64,000 bases of DNA. It comes from an uncultured Oxalobacteraceae bacterium. GTDB lineage: Bacteria; Pseudomonadota; Gammaproteobacteria; Burkholderiales; Burkholderiaceae. Of this stretch, positions 19,210-28,739 are shown piece after piece (the first letter of the stretch is position 1; every line of letters starts with the position of its first letter). The translations under genes and the position numbers were made by a program. The notes below the pieces were generated by a model. The model did not search any database and had not been told where the DNA came from. It saw nothing but the letters and a program-made list of their open reading frames with translations. The stretch spans positions 1 through 64,000 of the forward strand of contig CAMLIL010000019.1 in the NCBI GenBank assembly GCA_946480015.1, given 5' to 3'.

Positions 19210-20166
19210 TCAGTTGCGCCGCGCTGCCCCCATCGCCATCAGGCGCTGAACGACGCAGAACACGAACAGCAGCGCGCCGATGACAATCTTGGTCCACCAC
19301 GAGCTGAGCGTGCCGTCGAAGGCGATCAGGGTCTGGATGGTGCCCAGCACCAGCACCCCCGACAGCGCGCCGGCGATATAGCCGTAGCCGCCGGTCAGCA
19401 GGGTGCCGCCGATGACCACCGCGGCAATCGCATCGAGCTCGGTGCCCTGCGCGTGCAGGCCATAACCGGACAGCATGTAGAACGAGAACAGCACGCCGGC
19501 CAGCGCGGCGCAAAAGCCGGAAAAGGCGTACACCAGGATCTTGGTGCGCGCCACCGGCAAGCCCATCATCAGGGCCGACTGCTCGTTGCCGCCGATGGCG
19601 TAGATGCCGCGGCCAAACGCCGTGAAGTGGGCCAGGTACATGGCCAGGCCCAGCATCGCCAGCGCGATCACGGCGCTGGGCGAAATGAAGCCGCCCAGGA
19701 CCGGCAACTGGCTCTGCGACATGGACAGGAACAGCGGATTGTCGATGGTGATCGAATTAATGCTGATCAGGTAGCACAGGCCGCGCGCGAGGAACATGCC
19801 GGCCAGGGTCACGATGAACGGCTGCAGCTTGAAATAATGGATCATCGCGCCCATGGCGCCGCCGAACAGCGCGCCCAGGGCCAGCACCAGGGCGATCACG
19901 GCGATCGGGTTCCAGTGCGCCACCTGCAGCAGCCAGGCCGACATCATGGTGGTCAGCGCCAGCACCGAGCCGACCGACAGGTCGATGCCGCCGGCGAGAA
20001 TCACAAAGCCCATGCCGACCGCCAGCACCAGCAGGAAGGCGTTATCGATCAGCAGGTTCAGGATCACCTGCACCGACAGGAAGCCCGGGTAGGCCACGCC
20101 GCCGATGGCCAGCATGGCGATCAGCAGCACAACCGTCACCAGGGACGTAAAGTAAGGCGACTTCAT
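19210..20166 (-). CDS. yjfF: Sugar ABC transporter permease YjfF
   Basis: The 318-residue inner-membrane permease of the BPD_transp_2/RbsC class has about 8-10 hydrophobic segments and the conserved FVILAGGIDLSVGS motif. The start MKSPYFTSL at 20166 overlaps the ytfT stop (ATGA). E. coli YjfF-YtfT form the channel of the galactofuranose importer; in this locus pentofuranose or arabinose is a likelier substrate. Confidence 0.9.
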   Translation of the reverse strand: MKSPYFTSLVTVVLLIAMLAIGGVAYPGFLSVQVILNLLIDNAFLLVLAVGMGFVILAGGIDLSVGSVLALTTMMSAWLLQVAHWNPIAVIALVLALGALFGGAMGAMIHYFKLQPFIVTLAGMFLARGLCYLISINSITIDNPLFLSMSQSQLPVLGGFISPSAVIALAMLGLAMYLAHFTAFGRGIYAIGGNEQSALMMGLPVARTKILVYAFSGFCAALAGVLFSFYMLSGYGLHAQGTELDAIAAVVIGGTLLTGGYGYIAGALSGVLVLGTIQTLIAFDGTLSSWWTKIVIGALLFVFCVVQRLMAMGAARRN

Positions 20167-21200
20167 GCGGTCCTCCGCGCGAACATTTGCTTGAATTCGT
20201 CCGACTGCGACAGGCAGACCAGGAAGACGACGATGGATTTGACGACCATGTTCACTTCCGGCGGCACGCCGAGCGAATAGATGGTGTAGGTCAGGGTCTG
20301 GATGATCAGGGCGCCGATCACGCTGCCGACCAGGCTGAACTTGCCGCCCGCCAGCGAGGTGCCGCCCAGGGTCACGGCCAGGATGGCGTCCAGTTCGAGC
20401 AGCAGGCCGGCGTTGTTGGCGTCGGCGCTCTTGATGTTCGAACTGATCATCAGGCCGGCCAGGCCGGCGCAGGCCGCGCAGAAGATATACACGAACACGA
20501 TCAGGGTCGCGGTCTTGAGACCGGCCAGGCGCGCCGCCACCGGATTGATGCCGACCGCCTGGATGAACAGGCCCAGCGCGGTGCGGCGCATCATGAAGGC
20601 CACCAGCGCGAACACCAGCGCCACCACGGTCAGCGAAAACGGCAGGCCGAACAGATAGCCGCCGCCCAGCATGAAGAACGGTTCGTGATACACGGTGACG
20701 ATCTGGCCGTCGGTCAGCAGCTGCGCCAGGCCGCGCCCCGCCACCATCAGGATCAGGGTGGCGACGATCGGCTGCAGGCCGAGCGAGGCGACCAGGATGC
20801 CGTTCCACAGGCCGCACAGCAGGGCCGCGCCCATGCCGGCCGCCATGGCCCACAGCATCGGGGTTTCGGCATCCGGACCGCCGCCGATCAGCATGGCGGC
20901 CACGGTACCGGACAAGGCCACCACGGCGCCGACCGAAATGTCGATGCCGCGCGTGGCGATCACCAGGGTCATGCCGATGGCCGCCAGCATCAGCGGAGCG
21001 GCGCGGTTGACGATGTCGATCAGGCTGCCGTACAGGTGGCCGTCCTTGATCGTCAGGTGGAAGAAGCCCGGAATGGTGAACAGGTCGATCAGCAGCAGCA
21101 CCGCCAGCGCGGCCACCGGCCGGAACAGCGAGTGACGCATCAGGGGACCGAGCGAGAAGCCGTTTGGCACGGCCTGGGTGGAGGTAGGCAGGCCGCTCAT
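20163..21200 (-). CDS. ytfT: Sugar ABC transporter permease YtfT
   Basis: The 345-residue partner permease starts MSGLPTSTQAV at 21200, overlapping the ytfR stop (ATGA). The RbsC-class motif TLVIATRGIDISVGAVVALSG is present. It pairs with YjfF as a heterodimeric channel. Confidence 0.9.
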   Translation of the reverse strand: MSGLPTSTQAVPNGFSLGPLMRHSLFRPVAALAVLLLIDLFTIPGFFHLTIKDGHLYGSLIDIVNRAAPLMLAAIGMTLVIATRGIDISVGAVVALSGTVAAMLIGGGPDAETPMLWAMAAGMGAALLCGLWNGILVASLGLQPIVATLILMVAGRGLAQLLTDGQIVTVYHEPFFMLGGGYLFGLPFSLTVVALVFALVAFMMRRTALGLFIQAVGINPVAARLAGLKTATLIVFVYIFCAACAGLAGLMISSNIKSADANNAGLLLELDAILAVTLGGTSLAGGKFSLVGSVIGALIIQTLTYTIYSLGVPPEVNMVVKSIVVFLVCLSQSDEFKQMFARRTA

Positions 21201-22723
21201 GCCGCCTCTCCCGCGATCACCTGCAGCACGGTGGTGTCGTTCAATTCGCCGCGCTGATATTCGCCGCAAGCCTTACGGTCGCGCATGATCATCAGCCGGT
21301 CGCTGCAGCGCAGCACTTCGGGCAGCTCGGAAGAGATGAACAGAATCGACATCCCCTTCTGGCACAGGGCACTTACATAATCCATGATTTCCTGCTTGGC
21401 GCGCACGTCGATGCCGCGCGTCGGTTCGTCCAGGATCAGCATCTTCGGCTTGGTCACCAGCCAGCGTGCCAGCAGCACCTTTTGCTGATTGCCGCCCGAG
21501 AGCGATCCGATCGGGGTTTCGATACTGGCTGTCTTTACACCCAGCCACTTCACGTAGTTCTCGGCCATCTCCTGCTGCTGGCGGAACGGAATGGCGCGCA
21601 TCATGCCCAACTGGGCCTGCATCGCCAGGATCACGTTCTCGCGCACCGACAGGGCCAGGATCGCGCCTTCGTGCTTGCGGTCTTCCGAGCAGAAGGCGAT
21701 ACCGGCTTCGATCGCTTCGCGCGGCGAGCTGAAGGTGCTGTTGTGCCGGCCGATGGAGATCGTGCCGCTGTCGGCCTTGTCGGCGCCGAACAGCAGGCGC
21801 GCCGCCTCGGTACGGCCGGAGCCGAGCAGGCCGCACAGGCCCAGCATCTCGCCTTCGTTGATGGTCAGGTCGAGCGGGTTGAGCGCGCCGCGCCGTCCCA
21901 GTCCGGTGGCTTTCAGCAGCGCGCCGCCGACCGGCACTTCGCGCGCCGGCAGGCCGGCCGCGCCCGGGTCTTCGCTGGTGTCGGGCTGGCCGATCATCTT
22001 GTTCACCAGTGCCACGCGCGACAGGTCGCGGGCCAGGTACTCGCCTTCGAGCTGGCCGTTGCGCATCACCGTGATGCGGTCCGAGATCGCGTAGGTCTGG
22101 TCCAGGAAGTGGGTCACGAACAGGATCGCCATGCCTTGCGAACGCAGTTTGGAGAGCACGCGGAACAGCAGCTGCACTTCGGCTTCGTCCAGGCTGGAAG
22201 TCGGCTCGTCCAGAATCAGCACGCGCGCCGAGATGTTGAGCGCGCGCGAGATCGCCACCATCTGCTGGATCGCCAGCGGATAGTTCGACAGCGGCGCCGA
22301 CACATCGATACTTACTTCCAGCTGCTCGAGCAGGACGGCGGCATCCTTGCGCATGCGGCCCCAGTCGACCATGCCGAACTTGCGCGGATAGCGGCCGATG
22401 AAAATGTTCTCCGCGACCGACAGATTCGGGCACAGATTGACTTCCTGGTACACGGTGCTGATCCCCAGGCGCTGCGCGTCCTGGGTCGAGGCCGGGCGGA
22501 TCTGCTGCCCTTCCATGGTGATGGTGCCCGACTCCGGCGTATACACGCCGGTGAGCACCTTGATCAGGGTCGATTTGCCGGCGCCGTTCTGCCCCATCAG
22601 GGTATGGACTTCGCCGGGGAACAGGCGCAAGGCAACGTCGCTGAGTGCCTTCACGCCTGGGAACTGCTTACTAATGCCGCGCAACTCCAGTACGGGAGCG
22701 GCGGCCTGTGATGCCTCGTTCAT
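21197..22723 (-). CDS. ytfR: Sugar ABC transporter ATPase YtfR (two nucleotide-binding domains)
   Basis: The 508-residue ATPase starts MNEASQAAAP at 22723. The first domain has Walker A GQNGAGKST and Walker B VLILDEPTSSLD. The second has the degenerate P-loop GLLGSGRTE that is normal in this class, a LSGGNQQK signature and a LILDEPTRGID Walker B. It drives import through YtfT-YjfF. It lies 19 bases downstream of ytfQ. Confidence 0.92.
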   Translation of the reverse strand: MNEASQAAAPVLELRGISKQFPGVKALSDVALRLFPGEVHTLMGQNGAGKSTLIKVLTGVYTPESGTITMEGQQIRPASTQDAQRLGISTVYQEVNLCPNLSVAENIFIGRYPRKFGMVDWGRMRKDAAVLLEQLEVSIDVSAPLSNYPLAIQQMVAISRALNISARVLILDEPTSSLDEAEVQLLFRVLSKLRSQGMAILFVTHFLDQTYAISDRITVMRNGQLEGEYLARDLSRVALVNKMIGQPDTSEDPGAAGLPAREVPVGGALLKATGLGRRGALNPLDLTINEGEMLGLCGLLGSGRTEAARLLFGADKADSGTISIGRHNSTFSSPREAIEAGIAFCSEDRKHEGAILALSVRENVILAMQAQLGMMRAIPFRQQQEMAENYVKWLGVKTASIETPIGSLSGGNQQKVLLARWLVTKPKMLILDEPTRGIDVRAKQEIMDYVSALCQKGMSILFISSELPEVLRCSDRLMIMRDRKACGEYQRGELNDTTVLQVIAGEAA

Positions 22724-22742
22724 GAGAAGCCAATTAAGCGAT

Positions 22743-23705
22743 TTAATATTTACGGTTAGGAAGCTCTTTGGCGGCCACTTCGGCCGGGAAAACGCCCTCG
22801 ACCACGGTGACACGCTTCGGTACCGGTTTGCCGGCGGCGACATCGGCGGCCAGCTGCATCAGCTGAGGACCGAGCAGCGGATTGCATTCGACCGTCACAT
22901 TCAGCTTGCCGGCGACCATGGCCTGGAACGCGCCTTTGACGCCGTCGATCGAGATGACCAGGATGTCCTTGCCCGGTTTCAGGCCGGCTTCCTCGATCGC
23001 CTGGATGGCGCCGATGGCCATGTCGTCGTTATGCGCGAACAGCACGTCGATGGCCTTGCCCTGGGCTTTCAGGAAGGCTTCCATGACTTCCTTGCCCTTG
23101 GCGCGGGTGAAGTCGCCGGTCTGCGAACGTACGATCTTCAGCTTCGGATTGGCCTTGATGGCTTCCTCGAAGCCCTTCTTGCGGTCGATCGCCGGTGCCG
23201 CGCCCACGGTGCCCTGCAGTTCGACCACGTTGATGACCGGCTTGTTGATCTTGGCGGAGCGCTCCACCAGCCACTTGCCGGCGCGGCGGCCTTCTTCCAC
23301 GAAGTCCGAACCGATGAAGGAGGCGAACAGGCTTGGATCGGTAACGTTGACGGCGCGGTCGGTCAGGATCACGGGGATCTTGGCGGCCTTGGCTTCACGC
23401 AGCACGGTTTCCCAGCCCGATTCGACCACCGGCGAGAACGCGATCACGTCCACTTTCTGGGCGATGAAGGAGCGGATGGCCTTGACCTGGTTTTCCTGGC
23501 GTTGCTGGGCGTCGGCGAATTTCAGGGTCACGCCGGCCTTCTTGGCGGCGTCCTTCACCGAAGCGGTATTGGCGGTGCGCCATTCGCTTTCGGCGCCCAC
23601 CTGGGAGAAGCCCATCACCAGCGGCTTGGCCGCGATGGCAGGGAAACTGGCAGCCATGGCGCCCATGACGGCGGTGGCAAGGATAAGTCGTCGAGTCTGA
23701 AACAT
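22743..23705 (-). CDS. ytfQ: Periplasmic sugar-binding protein YtfQ
   Basis: The 320-residue precursor has a signal peptide ending at PAIAA-KP and a Peripla_BP_4 fold (KPLVMGFSQVGAESEWRTAN, FAHNDDMAIGAIQAIEEAG, VISIDGVKGAF). It resembles E. coli YtfQ, a furanose-specific binding protein. AAGGAG precedes the ATG. It is first in the importer operon, and the shared operator motif lies upstream. The furanose preference fits uptake of arabinofuranose released by the neighbouring hydrolases. Confidence 0.92.
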   Translation of the reverse strand: MFQTRRLILATAVMGAMAASFPAIAAKPLVMGFSQVGAESEWRTANTASVKDAAKKAGVTLKFADAQQRQENQVKAIRSFIAQKVDVIAFSPVVESGWETVLREAKAAKIPVILTDRAVNVTDPSLFASFIGSDFVEEGRRAGKWLVERSAKINKPVINVVELQGTVGAAPAIDRKKGFEEAIKANPKLKIVRSQTGDFTRAKGKEVMEAFLKAQGKAIDVLFAHNDDMAIGAIQAIEEAGLKPGKDILVISIDGVKGAFQAMVAGKLNVTVECNPLLGPQLMQLAADVAAGKPVPKRVTVVEGVFPAEVAAKELPNRKY

Positions 23706-23746
23706 GTATGTCTCCTTTGAGTTTTACACTTTTTCCTATATCGCTT

Positions 23747-23801
23747 ATGGTAGGAGAAAGTGGCATATCGAACCAATCATTTTTTTGACTGGTGAGATAT
23801 C
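23747..23801 (-). promoter_or_regulatory. Shared operator/promoter motif, copy 1 (ytfQ)
   Basis: On the plus strand CCAATCA (23773-23779) is followed by a T run, and ATATC starts exactly 24 bases after the first C. Read toward ytfQ, this is ATAT-N10-AAAAAAATGATTGG. A -10-like TACCAT (rc of 23747-23752) lies 20 bases beyond TGATTGG. The same layout occurs at the dehydratase and the TonB receptor. Confidence 0.7.
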
Positions 23802-23824
23802 GAAAATATTATCACCATTGTGGA

Positions 23825-26170
23825 TTATCGTAACAAACGCAGGCCGTACAGCCCACCGGCCATCGACCCCGGTTTGGCCACGAACTTCACCGTCAGCTTG
23901 CCCTGCGACGCCTTGACCAGGTCGGCCGGAATGGCCACGTCCTGCGTGTAGAACTCCTGCGCGTTCTGCTCCAGCGCGACCGCGGCGACCTGCTGGCCAT
24001 TGACCAGCACATCGAACTTGCGGCCCGCATCGGCGCCGCTGAAGGTCAAGCGCAAGGTTTTCGCTTCCAGCTTGCGGTCGTTCAGTACGTAACTGAACCA
24101 CCCGCTGGCATGGCGCCAGTGCCTGCCCTTGCTGATGCCGGCGTCCGCGCCCTCGCCCGCGAACGCATGATCCGACTCCGGCTGCTGCTCGCCCGGCGCC
24201 ACCTGGTCGATCGTGACCGCATCGAGGGCGATGCGCTCGGCTTCGGCCCTGGCCGCCGCTTCGCGCGTCGCCACCGCCTCGGCCGGCGTCGAATACGGCC
24301 AGTAGATCGTGTAGCGCGAATCATGCAGGCGGAAGAACGGGATCAGCTTCATGTTCGCCGCGCCGCTGCCCTGGATCAGGCCGGGCGCGGTGAACGTCAT
24401 CGGTTCGCCCTTGACCGGCTTGAACTTCTTCACAAAATCGCGCGTGTCGCTGACGAACAGCGGCGCCGCCTCCAGCGGACAAACAGGACCGTTGGCGATA
24501 TGCCCCATGCGCGAATCGTCCGCGAACACGTTCAGCTTCTCGTTGGCGAACAGCTGGGTCTTGGCCGCCAGGACGATCGGCCCGCGCAGCACCGCATAAT
24601 AATTCGACTGGTCCGGCATGCGTTCCAGGGTCGTTTGCATCGGCAGCGTCACGTCGACCCGGTCGCCCTTGCGCCAGTGGCGCTTCAGGTTCACATAGCT
24701 GCCCGGCTTGGCGTCCACCCGGACCGCCTTGCCGTTCACCTTGACCTGCATCGCCCCGCGCGCGACCCAGCCCGGATAACGCAGCTTGACGGTGAAGTCG
24801 CCATCGCCATCGACCGTCAGGCGGCTGGTGTCGGCATCCGGAAAGCGCGTCGTCTGGGTGATGCGCACGCCCTTGTCATGCCAGTCTAACGTCGAGGACG
24901 TGTACAGGTTGACGAACAGTGCATCTTTTTCGTGGGCGTAGATAAATTCGCCATACTTGGACTGGCTCTCGATGCCCGATCCGACGCAGCACCACATCGC
25001 CTTGTCGACCTGCGAGTACACGCGGTAGTGGTTCGGCCGCATCGGCGTGAAGTAGACGAAGCCGCCGGTGTCCGGGTGCTGCGACGACAGGATGTGATTG
25101 AACAGCGCACGCTCCATGTAGTCGGCGTAGCGCACGCTGGGGTCGCGCCGGAACAGCATCTCCGACAGCCGCAGCATGTTGTAGGTGTTGCAGGTTTCGG
25201 GACCTTCGACCTCGTTCACCATGGGCGAAAAGTCTTTGTCGTCGTGGAAGTGCTCCCTGACGCTGTTGCCGCCGATGGCCACGGTGCGGTGGTCAATCAC
25301 GGTGCGCCAGAAGAATTCGGCGGCCTTGTGCAGCTGCTGGCCGCCGCCCAGCGCAGCCATACGCTCGAAGCCGATCACTTTCGGGATCTGCGTGTTGGCG
25401 TGCATGCCGGTCAGCTTGTCCTGGCCCTGCTCCAGCGGCTGCAGCAAGGCTTGATGCGAGAAGCGCTGCGCCAGCGCCAGGTACTTTTTGTCGCCGGTGA
25501 GTTCGTACACATCGGCCAGCACTTCGTTCATGCCGCCATGCTCGCTGCGCAGCATGGTCTGCATCTGCTCGTCGGTCAGCGCGGCGGTCAGCTTGAGCGC
25601 CCAGTCGGCCATCTTGACCAGCATCGCGCGCGCGTCCTGGTTGCCGCCATAGTGATAGGCGTCGCGCAGGCCGGCATAGGTCTTGTGCAGGTTGTACCAG
25701 GGGACCCATTTGCCGTTGACCGAGAAGTTGTCGGCCTTGACCACGCCCTTGGCGATATCCTGCCATGCCTTGCTGCCCTCGGGGATGCCGCCGATGTAGC
25801 CGTTGCCGTTGGCCTGCTGGCACTTCTTCAGTTCATCGACGAAGTAGTCGAGGCGCTGCTTGACCTGCGCATCGCCGGTCGACGCATACATCAGCGCCAG
25901 CGCCGACAGGTAGTGGCCGCCCATGTGGCCATCGAGCCCGCTCGACTCCCAGTTGCCGTAGCTCGGCTCCTTCAGTGGCAGCCCCGCTTCACGCTGGAAC
26001 GGCGCGAGCAGCTTGTCCGGATCGAGCGACATCAGGTAGTGGAGATTGCGGTTCTGGGCGTCCAGGAACGGGCCCGCGCCAAGGCGAACGTCGGCCAGCG
26101 GAAAACGATCCGCGGCCGACGCCGTCAATGCAGATGCGGCCAGCAGCAGGCTGGCGAGAAGTTTGCTCAT
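23825..26170 (-). CDS. GH127-family beta-L-arabinofuranosidase (DUF1680), exported
   Basis: The 781-residue protein has a signal peptide (ASALTASAA) and an (alpha/alpha)6 barrel. The residues that in Bifidobacterium HypBA1 hold zinc and act as the thiol nucleophile appear conserved: Glu325-x-Cys327 in EGPETCNTY, and Cys394-Cys395 in MWCCVGSGIESQSKYG. Expected substrates are beta-L-arabinofuranosides such as hydroxyproline-linked arabinans of plant extensins. The start MSKLLAS at 26170 overlaps the upstream GH43 stop (ATGA). A C-terminal beta domain (about 680-781) is additional to the barrel. Confidence 0.88.
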   Translation of the reverse strand: MSKLLASLLLAASALTASAADRFPLADVRLGAGPFLDAQNRNLHYLMSLDPDKLLAPFQREAGLPLKEPSYGNWESSGLDGHMGGHYLSALALMYASTGDAQVKQRLDYFVDELKKCQQANGNGYIGGIPEGSKAWQDIAKGVVKADNFSVNGKWVPWYNLHKTYAGLRDAYHYGGNQDARAMLVKMADWALKLTAALTDEQMQTMLRSEHGGMNEVLADVYELTGDKKYLALAQRFSHQALLQPLEQGQDKLTGMHANTQIPKVIGFERMAALGGGQQLHKAAEFFWRTVIDHRTVAIGGNSVREHFHDDKDFSPMVNEVEGPETCNTYNMLRLSEMLFRRDPSVRYADYMERALFNHILSSQHPDTGGFVYFTPMRPNHYRVYSQVDKAMWCCVGSGIESQSKYGEFIYAHEKDALFVNLYTSSTLDWHDKGVRITQTTRFPDADTSRLTVDGDGDFTVKLRYPGWVARGAMQVKVNGKAVRVDAKPGSYVNLKRHWRKGDRVDVTLPMQTTLERMPDQSNYYAVLRGPIVLAAKTQLFANEKLNVFADDSRMGHIANGPVCPLEAAPLFVSDTRDFVKKFKPVKGEPMTFTAPGLIQGSGAANMKLIPFFRLHDSRYTIYWPYSTPAEAVATREAAARAEAERIALDAVTIDQVAPGEQQPESDHAFAGEGADAGISKGRHWRHASGWFSYVLNDRKLEAKTLRLTFSGADAGRKFDVLVNGQQVAAVALEQNAQEFYTQDVAIPADLVKASQGKLTVKFVAKPGSMAGGLYGLRLLR

Positions 26171-27168
26171 GGGAGTAGTTTGCTCTGGTAGCGTTTCAGG
26201 TCTTCGGGATCGACCACCGGCCAGCCGTCGCGATCCCATTTCATCTCCAGCATCTTCAGCTTTTGCTGGTAGTTGTCGGCGGCCTCGTAGGCGTGCACCA
26301 CCAGATAGTCCTTGCCGTTGAAGGTGTAGGCACTGTTGTGGCCTACGCCGCTGAAATCCTTGTTGCGGTCGATGACCAGCGAGCCGCCGCCCTTGGCCAT
26401 GTCCTTGCCGTTGCGGTCCAGGTAGGGACCGGTCACGCTCTTCGATCGCCCCACCACGGTACGATACGTGCTGTTCTTGCCGCGGCAGCACAGGCCCCAC
26501 GAGGCGAACAGGTAGTAGTAGCCGTTCTTCTTGAAGATGAACGGGCCTTCGATATCGTTCGGCGTTTCGTCGCTGTCGGGGCCATGGGTGGCCAGCGCTT
26601 TCCATTCCTGCGGCTCGGCCAGGTGAACCATGTCCGGCGCCAGCTTGACGATCTTGATACCGCTCCAGAACGAGCCGAAGGTCATCCAGGGTGTGCCCTT
26701 GTCGTCGAACACGACGTTCGGGTCGATGGCGTTCCAGTTGTCGCGGTTCGGCACCGATTCAAGCACGATGCCCTGGTCTTCCCATTTGTAGGAAGGCGAT
26801 TTCGGGTCCAGGGTTTTGTTGACGGTGACGCCAATGGCGGAGGTGTTCTTGCCGAAGCCGGAGACCGAGTAATACAGGTAGAACTTGCCGTTGGCCTGGA
26901 TGACGTCAGGCGCCCAGACGTGGCCGTCGAAGGTCGGCGCGACCCGCCTGGCCCAGCTTGGGTCCTTGGGAAAGACGCGCCCGGCCGGCGTCCAGCTGGT
27001 CAGGTCGGTCGAGCTGTAGAAGGTGATGCCGGGACCGGTGCTGAACAGGTAATAGGTGTTGCCATCCTTGGCCATCACCGGGTCGTGCACGCCGACCTGC
27101 TTGGCGTTGGCGCAGGCAAAGAGCAGGACGGTCGTAGCGAACGCCGCACTACGAAACAGCTTTTTCAT
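26167..27168 (-). CDS. Endo-alpha-1,5-L-arabinanase, GH43, exported
   Basis: The 333-residue protein has a signal peptide and possible lipobox (LLFAC), then a propeller with catalytic Asp29 (VHDPVM), Asp149 (NAIDPNV) and Glu207 (IEGPFI). The FASWGLCCRG and NSTYRTVVGRS segments are typical of Arb43A/AbnA arabinanases. It cuts arabinan backbones. It is coupled to the GH127 gene by ATGA. Confidence 0.9.
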   Translation of the reverse strand: MKKLFRSAAFATTVLLFACANAKQVGVHDPVMAKDGNTYYLFSTGPGITFYSSTDLTSWTPAGRVFPKDPSWARRVAPTFDGHVWAPDVIQANGKFYLYYSVSGFGKNTSAIGVTVNKTLDPKSPSYKWEDQGIVLESVPNRDNWNAIDPNVVFDDKGTPWMTFGSFWSGIKIVKLAPDMVHLAEPQEWKALATHGPDSDETPNDIEGPFIFKKNGYYYLFASWGLCCRGKNSTYRTVVGRSKSVTGPYLDRNGKDMAKGGGSLVIDRNKDFSGVGHNSAYTFNGKDYLVVHAYEAADNYQQKLKMLEMKWDRDGWPVVDPEDLKRYQSKLLP

Positions 27169-27184
27169 GATGAACCCTTAAAAC

Positions 27185-27212
27185 CGTCGTCCCCGCTTGC
27201 GCGAGGACGACG
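27185..27212. repeat. GC-rich hairpin between two GH43 genes
   Basis: CGTCGTCC (27185-27192) pairs with GGACGACG (27205-27212). No T run follows in the leftward direction. It resembles a dispersed palindromic unit or an mRNA-processing/stabilising stem more than a terminator. Confidence 0.45.
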
Positions 27213-27218
27213 TCTTAC

Positions 27219-28736
27219 TTAGTTACCGGTGCGCAGACCCCACAGCGACACACCCTCGACCGATTGGGCCGTGAAGGTGACGACAAAGGTGTTCGCATTC
27301 GTATTCCACTGGCGCGACAGCACACCGCTGAAGGTGCCGGTGGAACCCAGGGCCAGCGTGACGTTGTTGCCGCCCTTGTACGCCCAGGTACCGCTCACCG
27401 AGCCGGTGACGCTGCCGTCGGCGTTCAGCTTGAGGTTCGCCGCCGTCTTGATGGTGGCGCTGATGTCCTTGCCGTGGTTGACGAACTGGTAGCTGCCCGC
27501 CGCATCGGCCGCGCTCACGTCGGCCGACAGCGTGGTCGCGCTCTTGGACAACGGCGCATAGCGCAGCGGCGCCACGACCGGCCAGCCGTCTTCGTTGATG
27601 AACATCTCGTGCACGCGCACTTCATGCTGCTCGCCGCGGTTCGGGAAGCGCGTGTGGAAGATGATGAACGACTTCTTGGTCGCGGCATCGTAGTAGGCCG
27701 AGTTGTGGCCCGGCGATACGTAGCCCAGCGCGGTGCCGGTGTCGCCGGTCTGCAAGGTGAACTGGTGGTTGCCCATCAGCTTCTGGCCGTACGGGGCGAT
27801 CGAGGCGTCGTCGAACAGCGGCAGTGCCGGATTGGCCTTCACGTTCGCCATGTCGGTGCCCTTGGCGTCGACATACGGTCCGTCCGGGTTTTTCGAACGC
27901 GAGACGCGCACATTGTAGCCGCCGTTCGCATCCAGGCCGCCAAAGGAAGTGAACATGTAGTAGTACTGCGACTGCGGGTTGTACAGCACGTACGCGCCTT
28001 CGATACGGGAATGGTTGCCGCCCATCAGACGCTTGCCGTAACCCTGCCCCGCCACCGGCTTGCCGGTCGCCTTGTCCATTTCCATCATGAAGATGCCGCC
28101 GGAGTACGAGCCGTAGATCATCCACAGCTTGCCGCTGGCGTCGTTGAACACCTGCGGGTCGACCACGTTCGGATGCTTGGTGGCGTCGTAGATGGTGCCG
28201 TCAGGGCTGGCTTCGCCCCACATGCCGGACTTCAGGAACACGCCCTTGTCCACATACGGCCCTTCGATCTTGTCGGCCACCGCCACCCCCATCGCCGAAC
28301 GGGGCGAGTCGCCCTTGCAGGCGTTGTAGTAGAAGTAGAACTTGCCATCGATGTCGTGCACGTCCGGCGCCCACAGGGTGTCGGTCTGCGCCCAGGTCAG
28401 CGCTTCCGACAGGGCCGTGGTCACGTTGGTGAACAGCGGATTGGCGTTGGTGACGCCATCGGCAACGCGGGTCCAGTTCATCAGGTCGGTCGTCTTGGCC
28501 GCCGACAGGTGCGAGCCGAACACATAGAAGGTGTCGCCGCTCTTGATGACCGACGGGTCGTGCACCGAGATTTCGGCGAAGGTCACGGCAGCCTGCGTTG
28601 GCGTTGGCGTCGGCGTCGGCGTTGACGTCGGCACAGGCGTGGAGGTGCCGGCGCTGCCGCCGCCCCCGCCGCCGCATGCGGCCACCAGCAGCGCGGCGGC
28701 CAGTGCGGCCGCGCGCAGTATCACTGGGGATTTCAT
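27219..28736 (-). CDS. GH43 arabinanase-like lipoprotein with C-terminal beta domain
   Basis: The 505-residue precursor has the lipobox LVAAC-G (Cys21), a Gly6 stretch and a Thr-Pro linker (about 31-47). A GH43 propeller with Asp60, Asp193 and Glu246 (RIEGAYV) follows. A C-terminal domain (about 395-505) resembles the extra beta domain of long arabinanases. It is predicted to be anchored in the outer membrane and act on arabinan at the cell surface or in the periplasm. Confidence 0.87.
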   Translation of the reverse strand: MKSPVILRAAALAAALLVAACGGGGGGSAGTSTPVPTSTPTPTPTPTQAAVTFAEISVHDPSVIKSGDTFYVFGSHLSAAKTTDLMNWTRVADGVTNANPLFTNVTTALSEALTWAQTDTLWAPDVHDIDGKFYFYYNACKGDSPRSAMGVAVADKIEGPYVDKGVFLKSGMWGEASPDGTIYDATKHPNVVDPQVFNDASGKLWMIYGSYSGGIFMMEMDKATGKPVAGQGYGKRLMGGNHSRIEGAYVLYNPQSQYYYMFTSFGGLDANGGYNVRVSRSKNPDGPYVDAKGTDMANVKANPALPLFDDASIAPYGQKLMGNHQFTLQTGDTGTALGYVSPGHNSAYYDAATKKSFIIFHTRFPNRGEQHEVRVHEMFINEDGWPVVAPLRYAPLSKSATTLSADVSAADAAGSYQFVNHGKDISATIKTAANLKLNADGSVTGSVSGTWAYKGGNNVTLALGSTGTFSGVLSRQWNTNANTFVVTFTAQSVEGVSLWGLRTGN

Positions 28737-28739
28737 CGC